Source of the DNA: Candidatus Auribacter fodinae
GTDB taxonomy: Bacteria > Auribacterota > Auribacteria > Auribacterales > Auribacteraceae
Assembly: GCA_003599815.1 (NCBI GenBank)
Contig: QZJZ01000087.1
Span: 1 to 42,727 of the forward strand
DNA: 42,727 nucleotides
Reading direction: 5' to 3'
Shown: positions 37,145-42,727 of the stretch, one piece after another
How the letters are laid out: each line of letters begins with the position of its first letter
How positions within the stretch are numbered: the first letter of the stretch is position 1
Notes under the pieces: generated by a model
What the model was told of the DNA's origin: nothing
Databases searched by the model: none
The model's input: the letters and a program-made list of their open reading frames with translations, nothing else
Made by a program: the position numbers and the translations under genes

Positions 37145-37678
37145 GTGAAAAAACAGGCCCTTAAACTGGCAGTATTGCTAACATGTGTTTTAAGTCTATC
37201 ATTGGCGGGAAAATCAATGGCTCTGGATCTTACGCCGCAGAGCTGTAAGGATGTTGCTGACAAAGCGGCGAAATTGATCGCGGAAAAAGGCGAAGCGGCA
37301 TTCGCTGACCTGAAAAACAAAGAAGGTGAATTCATTTTCGCTGACGGCCAAGGGTATGTATGGGTTCAGGACACTGACGCCGTAATGTTAATGCATCCTA
37401 TAAAACCGGATCTTGATGGTAAAAGCCTTTCTGATTTTCAGGATCTGAACGGGATGTACATATTTGTCGTATTTTCAGAGATGGCTGAAGATAACGGTTC
37501 CGGCTGGGTTCCGTATTCATGGCCGAAACCGGGTCAGGATTCAGAATCGCCAAAAATTTCATATGTTGTTAAAACGGAAAATGGCGGCAAAACGTATGTC
37601 GTTGGATGCGGTATGTACGATGTGACCGCGGCAGACATTAAAGCGCAGTTCCCTAGTGACGCTGTTTATGAAGAGTAA
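37145..37678 (+). CDS. Secreted single-Cache (sCache_2) domain protein
   Basis: This soluble periplasmic protein has 177 residues. A signal peptide (KKQALKLAVLLTCVLSLSLA) is followed by one Cache_2 domain: ACKDVADKAAKLIAEKGEAA-type helix, FIFADGQGYVWVQDTDAVML, DLDGKSLSDFQDLNG, and the final strand TYVVGCGMYDVTAADI. Cache_2 domains bind small ligands such as carboxylates. It has no membrane anchor, which is unusual: this domain is mostly found inside chemoreceptors. The GTG start is set by AGGAGG 8 bases upstream. It is read with the chemoreceptor 37 bases downstream, from a sigma-28-like promoter. Confidence 0.85.
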   Translation: MKKQALKLAVLLTCVLSLSLAGKSMALDLTPQSCKDVADKAAKLIAEKGEAAFADLKNKEGEFIFADGQGYVWVQDTDAVMLMHPIKPDLDGKSLSDFQDLNGMYIFVVFSEMAEDNGSGWVPYSWPKPGQDSESPKISYVVKTENGGKTYVVGCGMYDVTAADIKAQFPSDAVYEE

Positions 37679-37715
37679 TCAGTGCGCGTAAGATGGTTTT
37701 GAAGGAGTTAGGATA

Positions 37716-40034
37716 ATGAGATTCTCAATCGGGAAAAAATTGATTTTCAGCTATTTGGCTGTTGCCTTGATAGGCGCTGTCAGCGGGGTGGTCGGCATTA
37801 TTATGTCCGGTCAGATTGCCCGGTCGGGGGATGTTGTCGGGTTGGAAAAATCGCCTCAGCAGTATGCGGCCGTATGTGCTAATGTCTCTCTTGCCAAAGC
37901 GGAAACCGCCGCGGAACAATATAAAACCGCGCTTACCGGGCTGAAAGATCTGGAACAGCGGCTGTGGAGCGAACTGGGCGAATGGGAAATGTGGCTGGCT
38001 ATGATCCAGTTGGGATCGGATTCAGCTGAATTCAAGCAGACAGGGTCTGCGGAGGTTTACGCTCAGCGTAATATCAAAGTGCTTGTTCCGAAAGGTTCTG
38101 CCGATGTTGTCGGAGCCGCGCAGGGTGTGCTTTCTCAGAAAGATTCGTTTAACCGGACTATATCGTCTCTTATCTCGAATCAGAACGAGTATGCAAGCCA
38201 TTCTGTTCAATGGAACGGTGACACGTACAAACTGGACGATTTTCTCAATAAGGCGGAATATGAGCTTGCTGTATGGTATGAAGAGCTCAAAGCCGCGGCT
38301 AATGCCGGCAAAAAATTTTCCGGCAACACCGATTACCGGACAACCATGCTGGGAAATTGGGTAGCTGAATACAAAACCAATGACGAGGTTATAACCGAAT
38401 CGCAGGAAAAGATTGAGAAAAATCTCGAACGGTTTTTCAAAACACCGGAAAAGATTGATGCCAAAGCGGAGATTAAAGATAAACTGCAGGTAGCCAAACT
38501 GGGGTTGTCGTATACTGACCGTATAGGCGAACGGTGCGCGCTGGTGCGTAATCACATTCGTGAGATATATACCGAGATTGACAAGAAGAAGGAAGCGGAT
38601 ATCGCTTCTCTTGCCGAACAGGTTGAAGCGGTAAAAGTGACTATGGAACAGTTGCAGAACCTTCTGAACAATGAGGTTGCCGCCGCTCTGGATCAGTCTG
38701 CCGCCGCACGGCACGCGACGAGCATCGCACTGCCGACAATCACGGTGATATCTATACTTATAGCGCTGGCATGCGGTTTTATAGTAACCCGCCTGATTAC
38801 GTCGCCGCTCAAAACAGTGGGCGATGTGGTAGAACGCGTGGCTAAAGGCGATTTGAGTGCTCATGCCTCCGTTACTGCCAACGACGAAATCGGTGACCTG
38901 TCGCACCATATCAATAATATGATCGACAGCCTGAAAAACCTTATTTCCGAAGTGAAAAACGTATCGGATCAGGTCGGCAGAAGCGCCTCTGAAATCACCA
39001 CATCAGCGCAGGATATCGCTACCGGAGCGGAAGAACTCGCGTCTACCGCTCAGGAAACGTCATCCGCCACAAACGAGATTCTCAGCAATACCGAAATCGT
39101 ACTGAAAAATATAGAAGAGCAGACTACCGCCATTACGCAGACATCCGCCGCGGTTGAGGAAATGTCGAAAAACGTCGGGCAGGTGTTTAAGTCCGTGGAA
39201 GGACAAGCACGCTCCGTTACTGAAGCGACCGCCGCAATCGGACAACTTGCCAAATCGATCAAGGATGTTACCGCTAATTCACGCAAAGTGAGCGAGCTGT
39301 CGAACACCATAAACAACAGCGCGCTGGAAGGCAATAAGGCGGTTAAGGAATCGGTTCGCGGTATGCGCGATATATCTGATAACACTGGCGAAATCAACAA
39401 GATCATTGATGTTATCACCGGTATAGCCGGGCAGACCAACCTGCTGGCGCTCAACGCCGCTATCGAAGCCGCGCGCGCTGGTGAAGCGGGCAGAGGGTTT
39501 GCTGTGGTGGCTGACGAAGTGCGGGCGCTCGCGGAACAGTCCGGGCATGCGGCGAAAGAGATCGCTGATCTTATCACCAAAGCGAACTCGAAAGCTGAGT
39601 CCGGAGTGAAACTGGTTGAAAGCGTGGATACCATCATCACCGCTATGATCGATTCGATCATGGAAATCAACCAGCTTGCTGTTGACGTTGACCGTTCGAC
39701 TGACGAACAGGAATTAGGTATCGAGGACGTTTCCAAAGGTATGGAAAGACTTCGTGAAATTACCGACGGCATAGTCAATGCCATGGAAGAACAGAGCCGC
39801 GGCACTGAAGAGATAGCCGAGGCGATGAACAACCTGACTCGTATCGCTGAAGAGATTAATGTCGCCATGACGGAACAGACCACGTCAACGGGCGAGATTA
39901 TGAAGTCCATAGAACATATCAGCTCTATTTCTGAAACGAACAGTCAGGGAGCTAAGAACAGCGTGGGCGTCACCAAGGAACTTGCGCAGAAAACGCAGGG
40001 TCTGGAGTCGATCATCGCTCAGTTTAAGATATAA
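37716..40034 (+). CDS. Methyl-accepting chemotaxis protein with large helical periplasmic domain
   Basis: This is a chemoreceptor of 772 residues. Membrane helix 1 (about 9-30) is followed by a helical periplasmic region (about 32-333), helix 2 (about 335-358), HAMP (about 358-412, [20 protein letters not shown]) and the signalling coiled coil whose tip [20 protein letters not shown] lies near residues 575-603. The periplasmic part has no Cache fold. It resembles zinc-binding CZB-type helical sensors ([28 protein letters not shown]), but the usual His and Cys ligands are replaced, so it may bind protein rather than metal. With the secreted Cache protein upstream it may form a two-part sensor. 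AAGGAG lies 9 bases before the ATG. Confidence 0.93.
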   Translation: MRFSIGKKLIFSYLAVALIGAVSGVVGIIMSGQIARSGDVVGLEKSPQQYAAVCANVSLAKAETAAEQYKTALTGLKDLEQRLWSELGEWEMWLAMIQLGSDSAEFKQTGSAEVYAQRNIKVLVPKGSADVVGAAQGVLSQKDSFNRTISSLISNQNEYASHSVQWNGDTYKLDDFLNKAEYELAVWYEELKAAANAGKKFSGNTDYRTTMLGNWVAEYKTNDEVITESQEKIEKNLERFFKTPEKIDAKAEIKDKLQVAKLGLSYTDRIGERCALVRNHIREIYTEIDKKKEADIASLAEQVEAVKVTMEQLQNLLNNEVAAALDQSAAARHATSIALPTITVISILIALACGFIVTRLITSPLKTVGDVVERVAKGDLSAHASVTANDEIGDLSHHINNMIDSLKNLISEVKNVSDQVGRSASEITTSAQDIATGAEELASTAQETSSATNEILSNTEIVLKNIEEQTTAITQTSAAVEEMSKNVGQVFKSVEGQARSVTEATAAIGQLAKSIKDVTANSRKVSELSNTINNSALEGNKAVKESVRGMRDISDNTGEINKIIDVITGIAGQTNLLALNAAIEAARAGEAGRGFAVVADEVRALAEQSGHAAKEIADLITKANSKAESGVKLVESVDTIITAMIDSIMEINQLAVDVDRSTDEQELGIEDVSKGMERLREITDGIVNAMEEQSRGTEEIAEAMNNLTRIAEEINVAMTEQTTSTGEIMKSIEHISSISETNSQGAKNSVGVTKELAQKTQGLESIIAQFKI

Positions 40035-40249
40035 AAGTTTAGTTGATTTGCGCGCGGGGCTGGAAACACAGCGAGGCATGGAACGAATTCGAGACAGAGA
40101 ACCGCATCATTTTTGGGACAGTCATCAGGATTTATGTATACCGGCACCGCATCACGGAATCGCATCAGGGTATATTTTCTCCGTCCCGCGCGCGTTTTTT
40201 CCCCACTTATTTTCCCGTTGAGTAGGCGAGCTGTTATAAAGGCCTGATT
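40035..40249. other. Intergenic region, weak long-range hairpin
   Basis: GCGCGCGGG (40050-40058) can pair with CCCGCGCGC (40185-40193), followed by six T. The 126-base loop makes a normal terminator doubtful. A short motif CGCATCA recurs three times (near 40104, 40149 and 40161). No gene is supported. Confidence 0.35.
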
Positions 40250-40425
40250 TTAGCGGTTGTTCATTATGTACTGCCTGATATTTAACAGTTCCTGTTCGTC
40301 TCGGATTACCCTGTCATAATACGATTTTTGCCATCCAAAAATGAAATTGCTTTGCATCGAATGGATTTTTTTGTAACCGCAGATTTAAACGCTCCAATAA
40401 TAAGCGGTAATTTTCCATGATTTCG
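40250..40425 (-). pseudogene. Frameshifted RAYT (REP-associated tyrosine transposase) C-terminal remnant
   Basis: Reading the minus strand gives RNHGKLPLIIGAFKSAVTKK, then after a one-base deletion in an A run the next frame continues FGWQKSYYDRVIRDEQELLN and IRQYIMNNR before a stop at 40250. This is the C-terminal end of an IS200-like RAYT transposase, including the FKSAVT and WQKSYYDRVIR signatures; the HUH catalytic part is missing. The fragment begins directly at the 32-base palindrome, which is the type of element such enzymes recognise. Confidence 0.8.
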
Positions 40426-40457
40426 TTGTAGGGAACAGGCATGCCTGTTCCCTACAA
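40426..40457. repeat. Perfect 32-base palindrome
   Basis: TTGTAGGGAACAGGCA is followed without a gap by its exact reverse complement. It is flanked by two gene remnants on the minus strand. Such palindromes are typical REP-type substrates of RAYT transposases. Confidence 0.92.
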
Positions 40458-40463
40458 ATTGTA

Positions 40464-40645
40464 TTATTTCCAGAAGCTCAGTTTTTCTTCGCCCAGTCGA
40501 TGAACGCTTCGGCGATACCATCGGGAAGTTCGCCGTTATGATTATGCAAATTGTGGTCGACAACAAGGCGACCGAATTTGTCGAGTTTCGGTTTGCCGTC
40601 GCCGTTTTTCACGTAATTGTAATATTTAAGTAAAGTAAATGCAAA
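40464..40645 (-). pseudogene. Type I restriction methylase-like (HsdM) C-terminal remnant
   Basis: The minus strand reads NYVKNGDGKPKLDKFGRLVV, then DHNLHNHNGELPDGIAEAFIDWAKKN and a stop at 40478. One base slip inside the A run would give LSFWK and a stop at 40464, which looks like a natural end. The DKxGRxxxDHxL...AEAFIxWAK pattern resembles the C-terminus of N6-adenine methylase subunits of type I systems. There is no start and no catalytic NPPF motif, so this is a scar. The family call is from memory of the pattern and is moderate. Confidence 0.5.
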
Positions 40646-40734
40646 TCAAAACGGACACGGTTTATCGAAAGACAGGTAGGGCAAGAAGGCAATGACATAA
40701 CAATTGTTATAATCAAATAATCTGTTTCACACAC

Positions 40735-40775
40735 AAAAAAAGCGGAGATATATCAACTTTGATACATCTCCGCTT
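40735..40775 (-). terminator. Rho-independent terminator after the PEP-CTERM gene
   Basis: A stem of 17 bases with one mismatch (40740-40756 with 40759-40775) starts AAGCGGAGAT on the left. The minus strand then runs into T. It lies 26 bases past the PEP-CTERM stop. Confidence 0.87.
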
Positions 40776-40800
40776 ACTACAAATCAATTATTATCGCAAG

Positions 40801-41673
40801 TTATGCTTTTTTGCTTAAACGCCTTACAAGCGCTGAAACCGCGCCGGCAAGAAGCAGTACGGATGCCGGTTCAGGTATCGCTATCGGATCGCCGATCTCG
40901 CCATCGCCTTCGCCGTCACCTTCGCCGCCATCAGAACTCGGCTCGAATTCGATAGTGAGAATCGGGTCGTACGGGCCATGTGCCTCATAACTGCCGCCAA
41001 ACTGGATGATTGTGTTGGCGTTTCCGGCGAGAGTATCAGTCGTTATCATAAATCCGATTGAGCCGGAGAGTATATCGTCTCTGACAAAATCAAGTTCATT
41101 GCCTTCAAGCACTATGATCAGCGATGGGGCTTCCGCATAGAGCGGAGTGTAGGGCACATCTTTGATCTTCTCAGCCGAATCGAGTACCATAAACCACTCT
41201 TCAGCAGTATGTTCTGTGCCGTCTTCAAAGTCGTCCGGCAGTCCGTACACTTCATATCCGGCAACAGGCGCGTCATACACGGATAAGTATCCCTGTGACT
41301 GAATGGTGATTTTGGTTACTGAATCAAAAACGATGTTCATTGATAAAAATTCGCTGGTATCAAAACGCATGAACCCGCGACTAACGGATTGAACCTGATA
41401 ATCGGAATCATACGTGCCTTCGCTATAATTCACCAAGTCCATTTTGTTTTCAGTATAATTATAATAAATTTGCGGAGTACTGCCTGCTTCCTGATAGAAC
41501 TCGTAACTGGCAGTCGATGCCGTACCATCGGTTGAAAATGTGTTTTCATAGGGCAGGTCGCCGCCCTCTCCTCCTTCACCGCCCTCACCGCCATCTTCCT
41601 GCGCGATGACCGGAGCAATTACCATTGAAAATGCGATGAGTGATGTGAATAAAAATAACAATTTTTTGCTCAT
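40801..41673 (-). CDS. PEP-CTERM protein with Gly/Glu-rich linkers
   Basis: This is a secreted protein of 290 residues. A signal peptide (residues 1-24, ending VIA) is followed by a Glu/Gly run (EDGGEGGEGGEGGDL), a beta-rich domain (about 40-240) with no known catalytic motif, a second acidic linker (GGEGDGEGDGEIGDP) and the sorting tail: AIPEPASVLLLAGAVSALV then RRLSKKA. This is a canonical PEP-CTERM signal read by an exosortase. AGGAG lies 9 bases before the ATG. It is followed by a terminator. It may be a surface or matrix protein; its ligand is unknown. Confidence 0.9.
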   Translation of the reverse strand: MSKKLLFLFTSLIAFSMVIAPVIAQEDGGEGGEGGEGGDLPYENTFSTDGTASTASYEFYQEAGSTPQIYYNYTENKMDLVNYSEGTYDSDYQVQSVSRGFMRFDTSEFLSMNIVFDSVTKITIQSQGYLSVYDAPVAGYEVYGLPDDFEDGTEHTAEEWFMVLDSAEKIKDVPYTPLYAEAPSLIIVLEGNELDFVRDDILSGSIGFMITTDTLAGNANTIIQFGGSYEAHGPYDPILTIEFEPSSDGGEGDGEGDGEIGDPIAIPEPASVLLLAGAVSALVRRLSKKA

Positions 41674-41725
41674 TGTGATGTTCTCCTCCGTATTTTTTTT
41701 ATCGAAAAGTTTTCCTTGTTATTAC

Positions 41726-41756
41726 ATTATGTAACATGTAAAAAGCGCATTGTCAA
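41726..41756 (-). promoter_or_regulatory. Possible sigma-70 promoter
   Basis: On the minus strand TTGACA (41756-41751), 19 bases, CATAAT (41731-41726). The -35 is perfect but the spacer is long. The spacer contains ACATGTTA, also seen in the promoter at 42534. Confidence 0.45.
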
Positions 41757-41827
41757 ATTTGAAGTTAAAATATCTGAAATTTCTCAGCATGAATAAGATA
41801 AAAATTCTGATATCTGAATGGACTGGA

Positions 41828-42505
41828 CTACCTGCGCAGGCGTTTTACGCACAAAACCAGTGCGCTCAGGCAGAGGATAATGGTTGACGGTTCAGGCACA
41901 GGAACCACTGGCGGCGGAGCGGTATAGATACCGTCCAGCTCAAGAATTCGCGGCCCGGATGCGGCAACGCTGATGTCGCCGAACTGCGTAAACGACGCGC
42001 GCCATGTCTGGGCGGTGGTTTGCGCGATCGAAGCTTCCACCTCGAGAAAGTTGTAGTCCGGATAATGCGTACTGCCGCCGTATACCGGATAGTAACTGCC
42101 GTATGTTTTCTGCTCGATGTCCGTATCGAATACGGTAACCCACTGACTGCCGATGTATGCTTCAAGCTTGAAGTGAGAGATCCCGCGATGGTTCATGTTG
42201 AAAGGTGCGCCGTCATGGGCGATGACAAGGTTTATGTCCGTGACCGTAGACGGGGAATAGAGCGTCCATTGTATCCAGTGATTATATCCGTTATCTTTGT
42301 CGTCAGGAAAGATTGTCTGAACAGGTTCGACGGGTGCGAATGATCCGCCGAAAATGCCTCTCACATCTGACAAGGGATGAACTCCGCTTGATGATATGGT
42401 CTGGATGTTGGTGTATTGCCATAGGTCAGTATTGCTTATCGCGCTCGCGTGGGCGAAAGAAGCGCCGAACAATACGAGAAATACGGACAATAAAAGTCTT
42501 TGCAT
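41828..42505 (-). CDS. PEP-CTERM protein with discoidin-like domain
   Basis: This is a secreted protein of 225 residues. The signal peptide (QRLLLSVFLVLFGASFAHA) is followed by a domain that resembles a discoidin/F5-8 type C sugar-binding beta sandwich (DVRGIFGGSFAPVEPVQTIF; GYNHWIQWTLYSPSTVTDIN; HFKLEAYIGSQWVTVFDTDI). The tail is a PEP-CTERM signal: VPEPSTIILCLSALVLCVKRLRR-type ending. Domains of this fold often bind carbohydrate, which would fit a matrix protein. AAGGG lies 7 bases before the ATG. The family of the middle domain is an inference from pattern only. Confidence 0.82.
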   Translation of the reverse strand: MQRLLLSVFLVLFGASFAHASAISNTDLWQYTNIQTISSSGVHPLSDVRGIFGGSFAPVEPVQTIFPDDKDNGYNHWIQWTLYSPSTVTDINLVIAHDGAPFNMNHRGISHFKLEAYIGSQWVTVFDTDIEQKTYGSYYPVYGGSTHYPDYNFLEVEASIAQTTAQTWRASFTQFGDISVAASGPRILELDGIYTAPPPVVPVPEPSTIILCLSALVLCVKRLRR

Positions 42506-42533
42506 GAATTGACCCTTATATTATTGTTAATCA

Positions 42534-42562
42534 ATTATAACATGTTATGAAAGACAATTCAA
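42534..42562 (-). promoter_or_regulatory. Sigma-70 promoter for the discoidin-like PEP-CTERM gene
   Basis: On the minus strand TTGAAT (42562-42557), 17 bases, TATAAT (42539-42534). The -10 is perfect and the -35 matches 4/6. The spacer contains ACATGTTA. Transcription would begin near 42527, a leader of about 22 bases. Confidence 0.72.
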
Positions 42563-42584
42563 GATGGGGCAGAAAATAACCTGC

Positions 42585-42642
42585 GAGCGATAAAAAAGTC
42601 ACACGAGAATGTCATTGCGAAGCCCCAAAGGGGCTGTGGCAC
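42585..42642. repeat. Foldback repeat, truncated copy C
   Basis: GAGCGATAAAAAAGTCACAC and GAGAATGTCATTGCGAAGCC match the left half of copy B closely, including the AGCCCCAAAGGGGCT hairpin; the match stops after GTGGCA at 42642. The right half is missing, replaced by unrelated sequence up to the end of the window. Confidence 0.8.
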
Positions 42643-42727
42643 CTATGAAAAGGCTACCTGTCAAGGAACTTTTTTGTAAACATAGAATCCTCCATTAGTT
42701 TGGAAACCTTGGCGTTACGCACCTATT

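Noticed and set aside
38022..38909. Minus-strand frame of 295 codons inside the second chemoreceptor gene
   Set aside because: Antisense to an unambiguous chemoreceptor; composition is typical of a shadow frame.
40050..40200. GCGCGCGGG / CCCGCGCGC with a following T run as terminator of the chemoreceptor operon
   Set aside because: The loop of 126 bases is too long for a normal rho-independent terminator. It is noted only as a weak feature.

Overview
The window looks like chromosome from a Gram-negative bacterium. It encodes lipoproteins, a TolC-type outer-membrane channel, RND pumps and three proteins with PEP-CTERM sorting tails. Base composition is moderate. The mix of PEP-CTERM proteins, a UDP-xylose synthase, DUF3352 and chemoreceptors would fit a member of, or a relative of, the PVC/Omnitrophota-type phyla. 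That placement is an inference; no rRNA or other taxonomic marker is present. No tRNA, rRNA or CRISPR array was seen.

Layout. Positions 45-5022 hold rmuC, a PEP-CTERM protein with a consensus sigma-70 promoter, and a 757-residue coiled-coil protein. Positions 5601-24830 form one long plus-strand export cluster. Its order is a TPR-TolC fusion, an HlyD-type adaptor, two tandem RND pumps, a secreted YD-repeat-like protein, a DUF3352 protein, a membrane FtsH-like AAA+ zinc protease lacking the usual periplasmic domain, two lipoproteins, a lipoprotein alpha/beta hydrolase and a TPR protein. From 10055 onward the genes overlap or lie within about 30 bases, so they are probably one transcript. An XRE-type regulator meets this cluster tail to tail.

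Positions 25431-27885 carry a small accessory module: a ParB-like helix-turn-helix protein, a short exonuclease-fold protein with two degraded catalytic motifs, and a 67-residue protein. Next come a UDP-glucuronate decarboxylase with a lipoprotein, two more envelope proteins, and DUF4126/PLDc_N membrane proteins.

Positions 31178-40034 contain chemosensory genes: a HAMP-only membrane protein, a Cache-domain chemoreceptor, a secreted Cache protein and a second chemoreceptor. All three transcription units start at a sigma-28 (FliA)-like promoter with the exact 11-base spacer, so they are probably co-regulated with motility. An FKBP/SlyD-type prolyl isomerase and a small lipoprotein lie between them.

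The right end (40250-42727) is a scarred region with a frameshifted RAYT transposase tail, a perfect 32-base palindrome and the tail of a type I methylase-like gene. It is followed by two PEP-CTERM genes. A ~135-base foldback repeat occurs twice complete (30259 and 35611) and once truncated (42585).
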